This document shows, one piece after another, positions 18,139 to 28,369 of a DNA stretch of 64,000 nucleotides (the stretch's first letter is position 1; each line of letters starts with the position of its first letter). This DNA is from Mucilaginibacter sp. KACC 22063 (GTDB taxonomy: Bacteria; Bacteroidota; Bacteroidia; Sphingobacteriales; Sphingobacteriaceae). The notes beneath the pieces are model-generated. The model was given only the letters and a program-made list of their open reading frames with translations. It had not been told where the DNA came from and did no database searches. Location: positions 558,001 through 622,000 of the forward strand of contig NZ_CP117877.1 of the NCBI RefSeq assembly GCF_028736115.1, in the 5' to 3' direction. A program made the translations under genes and the position numbers.

Positions 18139-21100
18139 TTGATTAAACCTTACACGCTAAAATTACTTGCGTTAATTTTATTTGCTGCTTTTAGCGGATA
18201 CGGTACTGCTTTTGCCCAATACAGCCAGGCAAAAAAGGATTCTATTGCTGCACAAAAGCAGGTTCGCCCTGCTGGTTCCCGAAATCAACGCCTGCGCGAA
18301 GGTGTACTTACACCTGATCCGCCAAATCTGGTGCGTACCATTACGTATGATCCTGCTACCAATTTATATATCCTTACCGAAAAGGTGGGCAACCTGTATT
18401 ACAGGCCGCCGCAATATTTAACGTTTGCCCAATACCTTACCTTACTCGAGCATCAAAATCAGCGTCAATACTTCCAGCAGTTATCTGATGCATATGCTTA
18501 CGAATCGCAACAACCGGGATTTATTCCGCAGATCAGTGTAAGAAGCAAAACCTTTGAACAGATTTTCGGGAGTTCTACTATTGATATCCGTCCGCAGGGT
18601 TCGGCCGAAATGATTTTTGCAGGTCAGGTCAACAGCAACCAAAACCCGCTTTACAATACCAAGCAGCGTAGCGTGTTCAACTTTAACTTCGATCAGAAGA
18701 TACAGATGAATATCATCGGTAATATTGGCGATAAGTTGAAAATTGCAACCAATTACAATACTGACGCTCAGTTTCAGTTTGAAAACCAGGTAAAGCTGGA
18801 TTATACCGGTCACCCTGACGAGATCATTCAAAAAATTGAAGCCGGTACGGTAAGCATGCCGCTTAACACTTCGCTGATTACAGGTAGCCAGGCATTATTC
18901 GGTGTTAAAACCAAGTTGAAATTCGGTAAACTGGATGTAACCAGTATTTTTTCTCAGCAGCGGTCCGAGTCGAAAACCATTACCATTACTAACGGGCAGC
19001 AGCAAGGCGAATTCAGGTTAACGCCGGCAGATTACGAAGCAAACAAGCACTATTTCCTCTCACAGTTTTTCAGGAATAACTACAACAAGGCGCTGGCAAA
19101 TATCCCGATCATCAATTCAAGTTTTACCATTACAAAAATTGAGGTTTGGACAACTAACCGGAGTAACACCACGCAAGACTCACGCGATATCTTAGCGTTT
19201 CTGGACTTAGCCGAAAACAGGCCATATAATACTGCTTTAGTACATGCCGCAGGGGGCACAGGCTTGCCTGCAGGGGTACCTAACAATCCTAACTTTCCGC
19301 AGCAGTCAAACGACTTATTGCGCAACCTTCCGCAAAATGCAAGGCTGACCAATTCTAATGATATCGCTGTTTATTTCCAGTCGACCGGCGCAACAGATAA
19401 CTACGCTAAACTTACTTATGCCCGTAAGCTGACTGATAAAGAATTTACCCTGCACCCGCAGTTAGGTTATATCTCGTTAAATTATCCGTTAAATAATGAC
19501 GAAGTTTTAGCGGTGGCCTATCGTTATACATACAATGGACAAGAGTACCAGGTGGGTGAGTTTTCTACAGATGTTCCGGTTGATCCGAATAACCCCAAGG
19601 TACTGTATGTAAAATTGCTGAAGAACGAATTGCTGAAAACCAATTTGCCAACCTGGGACCTGATGATGAAAAACATCTATTCGTTAGGTGCTTACCAGAT
19701 CAGCCCATCAAACTTCAGGATGCAGATTACCCGCCTTGATGAAAAATCAGGTATCGAGAAGCCAATTATGGACGAGGGTACGCGTACAAAAAGCAAGCTC
19801 TGGTTACAGCTGACCGACCTGGATAATCTGAACGCTCAAAACGACAAACAACCCGACGGTTATTTCGACTTTTTAGAAGGCATCACTATCGATTCACAGA
19901 ACGGGCGGGTGATGTTCCCGGTTGTTGAGCCATTTGGTTCGGATCTGGCCAGCCGCTTTGCCCCTGGCGAAACGGATTTGATCGGCAGGTACACCTATCA
20001 GCCTTTATATGATTCTACCAAAACCATTGCCCAGCAGTTCTTCCCGCAGCTGAACAGGTACCTCATTAAAGGTACTTATTCATCGCAGGGCGGGTCCGAG
20101 TACCAGTTAAATGCGACTAACATCCCGCAGGGTTCGGTAGTGGTAACAGCGGGTAGCCTTAAAATGGTTGAGGGTACCGACTATACCATTGATTACAATA
20201 TTGGCCGTATCCGGATTATTAACCAGGCATTGCTATCATCGGGACAACCTATCAATGTCCGTATTGAGAATAATGAACTATTCGGGGTACAGCAAAAATC
20301 GCTCTATGGTTCCCGGTTAGATTACCGGGTAAACCAGAACCTCGGCTTAGGCGCTACCATTATGCACCTTACCGAGCAGCCCATTACCCAAAAAGAAATT
20401 ATAGGAGAGGAATCCATTTCCAATACTATTTATGGTTTTGATGCCAATTATAGTTCCAATTCGAGGTTGTTAACAAGGCTGGTAGATAAGCTGCCGCTGA
20501 TTACCACCAAAGTGCCATCAACAGTAACGTTCAACGGCGAGTTTGCACAATTACTGCCAGGTAGCCCGAGTGCTTTAAATTTTGCAGGTTCCAAAAAAGG
20601 GACCGCTTATCTCGACGACTTTGAAAACAGCCGATCTATTATTGACTTAAAAAGCGCTATTGCATGGCAGCTTTCGGGTACGCCGCAAATGTTCCCCGAA
20701 TCGCAGTTATTTGATAACCTGGCTTATGGTTACAACCGGGCACGGTTAGCCTTTTATAACATCGACCCGATATTTTATACCAACACCAGCGCGGTATTAA
20801 AATCAAATGTTAGGGCAGAGTTGTCCAATCATTATGTAAGGCAGGTATTGCAAACTGAGGTATTCCCTTACAAGCAATCGGTAACTGGCCAGCCACTGAT
20901 ACTGCCAACCCTTGACCTTGCCTTTTATCCCAATACGCGTGGCCCTTACAACTATTCAATAACCGGTATAAACCCTAATGGTACTTTGCAAAACCCGCGT
21001 TCGCGCTGGGGTGGGATGTTCCGTAAACTGGAAACCAACGACTTTGAGTCGCTAAACGTAGAGTTCATTTCCTTCTGGGTGATGGATCCGTTCATTTATA

Positions 21101-24100
21101 AACCGAATTCTCCGGGTGGTGATCTTTATTTCAACTTAGGTAGTATTTCTGAGGATATTTTGAAAGACGGGCGTAAGAGTTTGGAAAACGGCTTACCTGC
21201 CGATGGTGATCTGAGCAAGGTTGACGAAACCAGTTGGGGGCGTGTGCCGAAATTGCAGCCGGTTATCAACGCTTTTGACAATAACCCCGATGCCCGCCGT
21301 TTGCAGGACGTTGGTTTGGACGGCTTGAACGACGTTGATGAGCAAAAGAAGTTTGGTCAGTACGTGCAGCAAATGAAAGCACAGCTAAGTGCACAGGCTG
21401 CCGCCGCTGTTAGTACCGACCCATCATCAGATAACTATCAGTATTACCAGGGCCCTGCGCTTGATCAGGCAAATGCAGGCATTTTACAACGTTACAGCCG
21501 CTATAATAATACCGAGGGTAACTCTAAAACCGCCGAGCAGTCGAAAGCGGAATTAGGTATCGAAACGTCTGCTTCTACTTCGCTGCCAGACGGTGAGGAC
21601 ATCAACCGCGACAATACCATGAGCCAGGCCGACCAGTACTTTGAGTACAAGGTGTCTATGCGCCCGCAGGATTTGATCGTTGGCCAAAACTTTATTACCG
21701 ATAAGATCACTTCGCAGGTGAAACTACAGGATGGTACCACTGCCGCTGTAAACTGGTATCAGTTCCGTATCCCTATTACATCGTATCAGTCAAAAGTTGG
21801 TAATATTGAAGACTTTAAGGCCATCCGCTTTATCCGGATGTTCATGACCAATTTTGCCGATACTGCAGTATTGCGTATGGCAAGTTTACAACTGGAACGA
21901 GGCGAGTGGCGTAATTATAATACAGAAAACAGTACTACTAAAGTAATAGCCGATCCTGCGCTGGTTAATCCGCCGCTTGATAATTCAAGCCTTGATGTAA
22001 GTACTGTAAATATTGAGGAGAACGGTAACCGCACGCCGATACCTTATGTCGTTCCGCCGGGTATTACGCGCCAGCGCGATTACAATAACCTGCGTACCGA
22101 TACCCGCTTAAATGAGCAATCACTTTCGGTAACGGTAAACAACCTGCGCGATGGTTATTCACGTGCCGCTTACCGAACTTTTTACAATGACCTGCGCTCA
22201 TATAAGCATATCAATATGTTTATCCACGCTGAGGGGCAATTGTTAAGGGACAATGACATCAGCGCATTTATACGTTTGGGAGTAGATTACCAGGATAACT
22301 ATTACGAGTACGAGATCCCGCTAAAGGTCACCCCGCAAAGTACCCGCGACCCGGATGCGATTTGGCCTGCCGCCAACGAGCTCGATTTAGCGCTCGATGT
22401 ATTAACCAATGCTAAGCTGGCGCGTAACAATGCAAGGCTTAACGGGCAGCCATGGCCGCTTACCACGCCGTTTGTTTATATGGACGGAAAGAACAAGGTG
22501 ACCATTAAAGGCCAGCCTGATCTTAGCCGCCTGCGTGCTATTATGTTAGGTGTGCGCAACCCGTATAAAAATGGCAGTACTACCGATGATGGTATGGATA
22601 AGAGCGCCATTGTTTGGTTTAACGAATTACGCCTTACCGATTTTGACCAACGCGGCGGTTGGGCAGCCACTGCACGCCTTAATGCAAAACTGGCCGACTT
22701 TGCCGATGTAACCATTGCAGGCAGCAAAAGCACTGTTGGCTTTGGTGCCATTGATCAAAGTGTAAGCCAGCGCAGCCGTAGCGATAACCAGGCTTATGAC
22801 GTAGCCGCAAATGTGGAGCTGGGTAAGTTGTTCCCGGATAAGAAGGGCATCCATATACCCATGTTTGTGGATGTATCTAACCAAACCAGTATGCCGCAAT
22901 TTGACCCCGCACAACCGGATATTGAATTGAAGAAAACACTGGCTGCTGCACCTGATGCTAAAGCCCGGGACTCCATTAAAAATGTAAGCGTGGATTATAC
23001 CATGCGCAAGAGCATTAACTTTACTAATATACATAAGGTAAAAACTACCGCTGCCGCGCCTAATCATGTTTGGGATATAGAAAACTTTAACCTAACGTAT
23101 GCCTACAGCGAATACGAGCACCACGACTTTATAACGCAGAGCGACCTGCAAAAAACCTATCGCGCTGCACTGGCTTATAACTACAGTAATCAGCCTAAAT
23201 ATTACAGCCCTTTCCAGAAAACATTTAAGAAAAACTGGATGACCCTATTCAGGGACTTTAACTTTAGCGTACTGCCAACCCGGTTGAACTTTAACATTAC
23301 GTTCGATCGTTTTTACTCTGAAAATACACTGCGTAACAACGACCCGAATAACTATATCCCTATCCCGACAACGTTCAACAAAAATTTCCTGATCACCCGT
23401 GTTTATGGTATTGGCTGGAACCTGACCAAAAACCTGCAAATGGATATCGACGCAACTAACCTTGCCGTGGTTGACGAGCCTGCCGGGCGTGTGAACGGGT
23501 TAAAACGCGATACCCTATGGGATAACTTGTTAAAGCTGGGCCGTACCACAAATTACAACCACACGCTTAACTTTAACTATAACGTACCGCTGAATAAAAT
23601 TCCGGGGTTTGATTTTATGAATGTGGTGGCGCGATACAGTACTAACTTTAACTGGCAAAGTCAGCCCGAGTTTGCGCTTAACCAAGCTGATTACAACGTT
23701 GGTAATACCATTCAAAACTCGCGGACGATACAGTTAAATCCAACCCTTAATATGCTGACGCTGTACAACAAATTCAGCAGCATCCGTAAAGACAATAATA
23801 AGCAGGGCGGTGGTTCGGTTTGGGTAAGCCTGCTCACCAGTATCAAAAATATCAGTGGTACTTATACGCGTACCGAAGGTACCTTCCTGCCGGGGTACCT
23901 GCCCCGCACCAATTACTTTGGTCAGGATTTCAGTTATAACGCACCGGGGCTGGGTTTCTTGTTGGGCAGCCAGGCAGACATACGCGCCAAGGCAGTTGCC
24001 AATGGCTGGATCACTACTGATACATTACAAAACCAGCTGTATTATAAAACCTTGAACGAGAACCTCAATTTCAGGGCAGTGCTGGAGCCATTCCATGACC

Positions 24101-25167
24101 TGCGTATCGAGTTAATGGCATTACGTACGCAAGACCGAAACTACCAAACTAATTTTAAATACCTGCCAGGTGTAGGCTTTAGTAATTTAGGTGCGGTAAC
24201 TTCCGGTGATTATAGTGTTTCTTATTTTTCGTTGGCAACTGCTTTTTCTAAAGCTACAGGAATTAATAATACATCAGGTGTATTTCAGCAATTTCTAAAT
24301 AACCGTACTATCATATCGCAGCGCTTAGGCCGCCAAAACCCTAACTCTACCGGCTCTGTAACTGATGGCTATGCCGATGGTTATGGGTCTAATCAGCAAA
24401 ATGTACTGATACCGGCATTCCTTGCCGCATATTCAGGTAAAAACGCATCAAGTGTAAGCCTTAATAATTTCCCAAATATCCCTATCCCTAACTGGCAGAT
24501 CACTTATAATGGTTTAAGCAGGTTGCCATTCTTCGCCGATTTGTTTGACTCGTTCGACTTACGCCACGGCTACCGGTCTACCTATACAGTTAACAGTTAT
24601 AATACTTTGATCCAATACAGGGATGTAAACGGCTCATCCTTTACCCGAGATGCCAATAATGACTTCCTGCCGTTTTACCAGTTTTCGCAGGTAACGCTGT
24701 TTGAGCAGTTTGTGCCGCTTATTGGTATCGATGTACGTTTCAGAAACAGCGTAACCTCTACCTTTGAGTATCGCAGAAGCCGTACTTTAAGCCTTAGCTT
24801 GCTGAACAGCCAGCTGGCGCAGCAAAATGAAAATATCCTGGTGTTTGGCTTTGGTTACCACACCCGTAACTTCAAGTTCCCTTTTGGTTTGTTTAACAAC
24901 ACCCTGCTTAAAAACGATATGAACTTTAAGCTGGATGTAGCCGTACGGGATAATGTTACCCTTATTTACCGTGCCGATGTACAGCAGGCCGAAATATCAT
25001 CAGGTGCAAAAAATATTACGCTAAGGCCATCTATTGACTATGTGATAAACCAACGCTTTAACCTTAGCCTTTTCTACGATAGTAATATTACTAAGCCATA
25101 CACATCGCAGGCGTTTAACACGGCTTTTACCAACTTTGGTATTAACTTAAAATTGTTGCTACAATAA
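18139..25167 (+). CDS. sprA: SprA, giant outer-membrane translocon of the type IX secretion system
   Basis: A 2342-residue exported protein, the size and composition of SprA (also called Sov), the very large outer-membrane channel through which type IX substrates leave the cell. It starts at a TTG with a signal peptide (MIKPYTLKLLALILFAAFSG...FAQ); no in-frame ATG precedes the mature part. The sequence is rich in Asn, Gln, Tyr and alternating strands typical of a beta barrel and ends with aromatic strands (FNTAFTNFGINLKLLLQ). Position after ruvA fits. Its presence means the cell has T9SS, used for gliding and/or secretion of CTD-bearing proteins, though no other T9SS gene is in the window. 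Confidence 0.93.
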   Translation: MIKPYTLKLLALILFAAFSGYGTAFAQYSQAKKDSIAAQKQVRPAGSRNQRLREGVLTPDPPNLVRTITYDPATNLYILTEKVGNLYYRPPQYLTFAQYLTLLEHQNQRQYFQQLSDAYAYESQQPGFIPQISVRSKTFEQIFGSSTIDIRPQGSAEMIFAGQVNSNQNPLYNTKQRSVFNFNFDQKIQMNIIGNIGDKLKIATNYNTDAQFQFENQVKLDYTGHPDEIIQKIEAGTVSMPLNTSLITGSQALFGVKTKLKFGKLDVTSIFSQQRSESKTITITNGQQQGEFRLTPADYEANKHYFLSQFFRNNYNKALANIPIINSSFTITKIEVWTTNRSNTTQDSRDILAFLDLAENRPYNTALVHAAGGTGLPAGVPNNPNFPQQSNDLLRNLPQNARLTNSNDIAVYFQSTGATDNYAKLTYARKLTDKEFTLHPQLGYISLNYPLNNDEVLAVAYRYTYNGQEYQVGEFSTDVPVDPNNPKVLYVKLLKNELLKTNLPTWDLMMKNIYSLGAYQISPSNFRMQITRLDEKSGIEKPIMDEGTRTKSKLWLQLTDLDNLNAQNDKQPDGYFDFLEGITIDSQNGRVMFPVVEPFGSDLASRFAPGETDLIGRYTYQPLYDSTKTIAQQFFPQLNRYLIKGTYSSQGGSEYQLNATNIPQGSVVVTAGSLKMVEGTDYTIDYNIGRIRIINQALLSSGQPINVRIENNELFGVQQKSLYGSRLDYRVNQNLGLGATIMHLTEQPITQKEIIGEESISNTIYGFDANYSSNSRLLTRLVDKLPLITTKVPSTVTFNGEFAQLLPGSPSALNFAGSKKGTAYLDDFENSRSIIDLKSAIAWQLSGTPQMFPESQLFDNLAYGYNRARLAFYNIDPIFYTNTSAVLKSNVRAELSNHYVRQVLQTEVFPYKQSVTGQPLILPTLDLAFYPNTRGPYNYSITGINPNGTLQNPRSRWGGMFRKLETNDFESLNVEFISFWVMDPFIYKPNSPGGDLYFNLGSISEDILKDGRKSLENGLPADGDLSKVDETSWGRVPKLQPVINAFDNNPDARRLQDVGLDGLNDVDEQKKFGQYVQQMKAQLSAQAAAAVSTDPSSDNYQYYQGPALDQANAGILQRYSRYNNTEGNSKTAEQSKAELGIETSASTSLPDGEDINRDNTMSQADQYFEYKVSMRPQDLIVGQNFITDKITSQVKLQDGTTAAVNWYQFRIPITSYQSKVGNIEDFKAIRFIRMFMTNFADTAVLRMASLQLERGEWRNYNTENSTTKVIADPALVNPPLDNSSLDVSTVNIEENGNRTPIPYVVPPGITRQRDYNNLRTDTRLNEQSLSVTVNNLRDGYSRAAYRTFYNDLRSYKHINMFIHAEGQLLRDNDISAFIRLGVDYQDNYYEYEIPLKVTPQSTRDPDAIWPAANELDLALDVLTNAKLARNNARLNGQPWPLTTPFVYMDGKNKVTIKGQPDLSRLRAIMLGVRNPYKNGSTTDDGMDKSAIVWFNELRLTDFDQRGGWAATARLNAKLADFADVTIAGSKSTVGFGAIDQSVSQRSRSDNQAYDVAANVELGKLFPDKKGIHIPMFVDVSNQTSMPQFDPAQPDIELKKTLAAAPDAKARDSIKNVSVDYTMRKSINFTNIHKVKTTAAAPNHVWDIENFNLTYAYSEYEHHDFITQSDLQKTYRAALAYNYSNQPKYYSPFQKTFKKNWMTLFRDFNFSVLPTRLNFNITFDRFYSENTLRNNDPNNYIPIPTTFNKNFLITRVYGIGWNLTKNLQMDIDATNLAVVDEPAGRVNGLKRDTLWDNLLKLGRTTNYNHTLNFNYNVPLNKIPGFDFMNVVARYSTNFNWQSQPEFALNQADYNVGNTIQNSRTIQLNPTLNMLTLYNKFSSIRKDNNKQGGGSVWVSLLTSIKNISGTYTRTEGTFLPGYLPRTNYFGQDFSYNAPGLGFLLGSQADIRAKAVANGWITTDTLQNQLYYKTLNENLNFRAVLEPFHDLRIELMALRTQDRNYQTNFKYLPGVGFSNLGAVTSGDYSVSYFSLATAFSKATGINNTSGVFQQFLNNRTIISQRLGRQNPNSTGSVTDGYADGYGSNQQNVLIPAFLAAYSGKNASSVSLNNFPNIPIPNWQITYNGLSRLPFFADLFDSFDLRHGYRSTYTVNSYNTLIQYRDVNGSSFTRDANNDFLPFYQFSQVTLFEQFVPLIGIDVRFRNSVTSTFEYRRSRTLSLSLLNSQLAQQNENILVFGFGYHTRNFKFPFGLFNNTLLKNDMNFKLDVAVRDNVTLIYRADVQQAEISSGAKNITLRPSIDYVINQRFNLSLFYDSNITKPYTSQAFNTAFTNFGINLKLLLQ

Positions 25168-25190
25168 AAAAGGCATCCCTAAAGGATGCC
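25164..25190 (-). terminator. Terminator of the GIN-domain gene
   Basis: GGCATCC/GGATGCC stem with a 5-base loop; on the minus strand it runs into TTTTTTATTG. It sits between convergent sprA and the GIN-domain gene and may also slow plus-strand transcription. Confidence 0.75.
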
Positions 25191-25217
25191 TCAAAAAGTG
25201 ATTTTGTCAATAATAGA

Positions 25218-25925
25218 TCAGTCTACTTTTGTAACCTTGCCTGAGCCTATTTTGCTGGTACTGATTTGTGCATTACCTGTGTAAAACACGCTGCCAGAAC
25301 CAATAAGGCTCGAGTGTATTTCTTTATCTGCATGAATGTAAGCTTCTCCCGAACCGGTAATGGTAAATTTTGCAGTAGAGGTGCTAAAATTTTTGGCTTG
25401 TAATTGACCTGATCCGCTGATCATGGCATCTACCTTTGATGCGCTGCCATCTATCTTTACACTACCTGATCCGCTGATTACCGCATGAAATTCATTTGCT
25501 TTTGCAGAAGCGCTGATGCTGCCAGAACCACTCATTACAGTAGTAAAGCTATCAGCATTAATTAATCCGTCAACCGTCATAGTGCCCGATCCGCTGTTAA
25601 CTAATGTCTTTAATGATTTGGCAGTAATGTAGACATCGATCTTCTGAACATCCTGAAAAAGTTTCCATTCTGATTTTTTGATCTTGATCTGTAGTGAACC
25701 GCCGTTTTCTACAAACGTTTCAATTTTATCCAGCAAACGCTGGTCGGCGTTAATGGTAAGGCTTTCGGTATTGCCAAGTTTAATGTGGACATTAAATGGG
25801 CCGGCAGCAGCAACACTATTAAAATCTGATACCGTGCGCGATTCTTCTTTGCTTTGTGCTGATGATGTTATTGTAGTTGCGGCTAAAGTGAAAGCAGCAA
25901 TTAATGTAAAGGCAAGTCTTTTCAT
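25218..25925 (-). CDS. Putative adhesin-like protein with head GIN domain (DUF2807)
   Basis: A 235-residue exported protein (signal peptide MKRLAFTLIAAFTLAATTITSSAQ) with repeated GSG turns (VNSGSGTMTVDG, VMSGSGSISASAKA, VISGSGSVKIDG), giving a right-handed beta-helix-like repeat typical of the DUF2807 family. Members are named putative autotransporter adhesins, but function is not established. Its promoter shares an 11-base block with the ECF sigma operon at 50.7 kb, so it is probably in the same regulon. Confidence 0.88.
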   Translation of the reverse strand: MKRLAFTLIAAFTLAATTITSSAQSKEESRTVSDFNSVAAAGPFNVHIKLGNTESLTINADQRLLDKIETFVENGGSLQIKIKKSEWKLFQDVQKIDVYITAKSLKTLVNSGSGTMTVDGLINADSFTTVMSGSGSISASAKANEFHAVISGSGSVKIDGSASKVDAMISGSGQLQAKNFSTSTAKFTITGSGEAYIHADKEIHSSLIGSGSVFYTGNAQISTSKIGSGKVTKVD

Positions 25926-25945
25926 ACTCTGATTGTTTAAGGAGT

Positions 25946-25973
25946 AGACAGTAGTTTACGGCCAAACGTTGCA
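25946..25973 (-). promoter_or_regulatory. ECF-type promoter of the GIN-domain gene
   Basis: On the minus strand TGCAACGTTTG (25973 to 25963) is followed after 12 bases by TGTCT (25950 to 25946), 21 bases before the ATG. The same 11-mer and TGTCT occur ahead of the ECF sigma gene with 11 bases between them. There is no TAnnTTTG box here. Confidence 0.65.
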
Positions 25974-25993
25974 TCATCAAAAACTTATTGCAT

Positions 25994-26020
25994 AAAAAAA
26001 CCGCCTTTATATAAGCGGCT
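25994..26020 (-). terminator. Terminator of the small conserved gene
   Basis: Imperfect stem of CCGCTT/AAGGCGG type around ATATA, followed on the minus strand by seven T residues. It lies just after the stop at 26037. Confidence 0.6.
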
Positions 26021-26036
26021 TTTATAATCTGATCAG

Positions 26037-26306
26037 TTACTTCCGCTCGATAAACTTGTGGAAAGTGCTTTTGTTGCTGTCTTCATATAGCAGATCGAGT
26101 TTATGCTTGTCAAAATTCTCAAAGAAATCGTCCCAGCTAATTTCTTCAAACTCGTCGCTTTTGCTGTGCTCTGGAAAGTGAATTCTTAACACGCCAGAAT
26201 TATCGGCCTTGCCGGTATCCTTAATTTTTGAAGGCACGCCACCGTGCGATTCAGCCCACTGCTGTATCTTTTTATGATCGTGTGTTGTTTGCGATGCGTT
26301 GCTCAT
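26037..26306 (-). CDS. Small conserved hypothetical protein
   Basis: An 89-residue soluble protein with no signal peptide, rich in Asp, Glu, Lys and His. It contains GVLRIHFPEHSKSDEFEEI and ends ISWDDFFENFDKHKLDLLYE. I recognise this type as a small conserved protein common in Bacteroidota, sometimes mislabelled as a glucan branching enzyme, but its function is not known. It has its own terminator and no TAnnTTTG box upstream. Confidence 0.75.
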   Translation of the reverse strand: MSNASQTTHDHKKIQQWAESHGGVPSKIKDTGKADNSGVLRIHFPEHSKSDEFEEISWDDFFENFDKHKLDLLYEDSNKSTFHKFIERK

Positions 26307-26355
26307 AATTCAGTTATTTAGTTTCTGAATTTAACAGCAAGTTAAATTTATTGTT

Positions 26356-28191
26356 TCAGGCGGCGGCTCTTAACTGTTCTAACCGCTTTTTTCGCTCCTT
26401 CGATAATTTTTTCAAAAGGCGCTTACGCTTACGTTCGGTTTTTTTCTTTTGTTTCTCTACCTTATTGCGTTCGTGCTCGGCCATTTTTACTTTGGTTTGC
26501 TCCTGTTTTTTGGCATCCAACCCGGCACAAGGCTTTAGCCCGTTAAATAATGAGTTCCAAACTGTTTTAAAGAACGGGAAATAAAAAGGGCGTTTAAAAT
26601 TCACATAGCCAATGCGTGGGGCATCGCCGGGATTATCCGGGTTATTATGGCTGATCATGATTGCATTGGCATACAAAGTTGCCAAAAGGTTGCGTTTCAT
26701 TTTGTCTTTTACGGTATCAGCTTTAAGCACCTGCACAACAAGCTTGTTATAAAGCATATTTACCTTGCCCTTTGTGCCTTTAAGGCTGCCGTCAAAACTA
26801 AAGTCGAGGCGGTTTAAATAACCCGATTTTACCGCTACCGATGCAAGGGGAACACTTGCCGGGTTAATATCCGACAAATCCATCGCACCCATGGTGCCAT
26901 TAAAACTGAACGGACGAGTTTTATCAGTAAGGTTAAAGCTGAAATTTACCTCAAGCGGTGCCTCTTTCATAAAGGTAGTGTTCAGCTTTACCCTGGCTGT
27001 ATTATTCTTCAGCAGTGCTGTCGAATCATTGCTGATATTGTAAAACCGACCATGTGTATTAGTAAAATCAACATGCCCGATTCGTTTGGTTTTCTTGTTG
27101 TATTCCTGGTACTCTACATTGATGTTTTTGATCTTTATGGTATCTACCTTAAATTTTGACGGTATCAGATAAATAGCTGCATTCGGGAAACTCTGCCGCT
27201 TGTCGGTAGTCAGCTTTTTGGGATCGAAAAGCGGATTGCTGAATACGATAAAGTTTCCGTTACTTAAATCAATGCTGGATGCCCTGAACGTGTTTGACTT
27301 GCTGTAGATGTTATAATCAAAATTGTTGATCTGCACAGAATCAAGCCTGATGGTAAAGCGGTCTTTTTTTGCCTTCCTGAAAAAATCAAAAGGTGCAGCA
27401 GTTGGTGTTAAGGTTATTCCGTTTATATTTAATTTCGAGGTGAACGTTGAAAACTTTATCTCCTTAACTTTATAGCTATATACACCGTTAAGCGGATAGC
27501 CGCTGTAATTATAAAGCTCGGCGGTAACATCCCGGCAAAAAAGAAAACGGCTTTTATCAAATTGCGTTGCCGAATCAATGAGCAGATCTGTTGCAGTAAG
27601 GTTTAGCTCTTTAAATTTAGATACGGCTATTTTCCCATTTTTATAGTTCTCATACCTCAGCGATACATCATTGAACATCACACTGCCAAACCTTAGCATT
27701 TTAAGCGACTTTGAAATTTGCTGATAAAGCGTTTGGTGCTTTTTATTGGTGGTATCTTTCTTTGGGTCCATGTTATGTGCTATCCGCAGATCCGGTGCAC
27801 TTAACACTAAGTCGCCTATGTTAAGTTGGTGCTTAAAATATAGCTGGAAAGGGTGCACATGCTTTAGCAGTAACTTTTTAGCATGGATTTCATAAATATT
27901 ATCGGGTGCCAGGTGATTAGCACGCAGCTGCTTGTAAACGTTTGTATCAGGGATCAATTTTACATTATAAAACACCACCCGCCCCTGCAAAATGTGGAGA
28001 TGCACATCATCATAATCAATATGGTATAGTCCTTTGCTGCCTTTTAAAACAGATTTTTTAATTTTTTCTGATAAAATGGGCTGCCAGTACCTGTTGGCAA
28101 TAAAGGCTGCTATCAAGATCAGCCCAATTAAACCAAGCAATACAGCAGCAATTATTTTTTGCCAGCGGCTTTTTAAAAAATTTACTGCCAT
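26356..28191 (-). CDS. AsmA-like inner membrane protein
   Basis: A 611-residue protein with one N-terminal membrane helix (about residues 12-32, IIAAVLLGLIGLILIAAFIAN) and a large, beta-rich periplasmic part with short repeated statements such as HVHPFQLYFK and INNFDYNIYSKS, the pattern of the AsmA/DUF748 group. The last ~55 residues are strikingly basic (runs of Lys and Arg), odd for a periplasmic tail. Relatives bridge the membranes and affect lipid transport; the role here is inferred only. Confidence 0.68.
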   Translation of the reverse strand: MAVNFLKSRWQKIIAAVLLGLIGLILIAAFIANRYWQPILSEKIKKSVLKGSKGLYHIDYDDVHLHILQGRVVFYNVKLIPDTNVYKQLRANHLAPDNIYEIHAKKLLLKHVHPFQLYFKHQLNIGDLVLSAPDLRIAHNMDPKKDTTNKKHQTLYQQISKSLKMLRFGSVMFNDVSLRYENYKNGKIAVSKFKELNLTATDLLIDSATQFDKSRFLFCRDVTAELYNYSGYPLNGVYSYKVKEIKFSTFTSKLNINGITLTPTAAPFDFFRKAKKDRFTIRLDSVQINNFDYNIYSKSNTFRASSIDLSNGNFIVFSNPLFDPKKLTTDKRQSFPNAAIYLIPSKFKVDTIKIKNINVEYQEYNKKTKRIGHVDFTNTHGRFYNISNDSTALLKNNTARVKLNTTFMKEAPLEVNFSFNLTDKTRPFSFNGTMGAMDLSDINPASVPLASVAVKSGYLNRLDFSFDGSLKGTKGKVNMLYNKLVVQVLKADTVKDKMKRNLLATLYANAIMISHNNPDNPGDAPRIGYVNFKRPFYFPFFKTVWNSLFNGLKPCAGLDAKKQEQTKVKMAEHERNKVEKQKKKTERKRKRLLKKLSKERKKRLEQLRAAA

Positions 28192-28321
28192 CAGTAAATC
28201 GGTTATTGAATTGATTTTTGATACATATATTAATTAACAGGCTTAAAATAGTAAAAGTTTATGATGCAAACTGTAGTTGTTATAATAAACAACCATTTTG
28301 TTAAAAGCTGACAAACTGTCA

Positions 28322-28349
28322 TTTGTTCAGAATATTTTATTTATTTTTG
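28322..28349 (+). promoter_or_regulatory. Promoter of miaB
   Basis: TTTG at 28322-28325 and TATTTTTG at 28342-28349, 16 bases apart, match the Bacteroidota -33/-7 pair. They lie inside the upstream part of the reading frame, showing that translation starts further down, at 28370. Confidence 0.65.
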
Positions 28350-28369
28350 CAAACATTTTATTTTATACA

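Noticed and set aside
28298-28369. Upstream TTG start of miaB
   Set aside because: The promoter (TTTG-N16-TATTTTTG) lies inside that stretch, so it cannot be translated from the main transcript.
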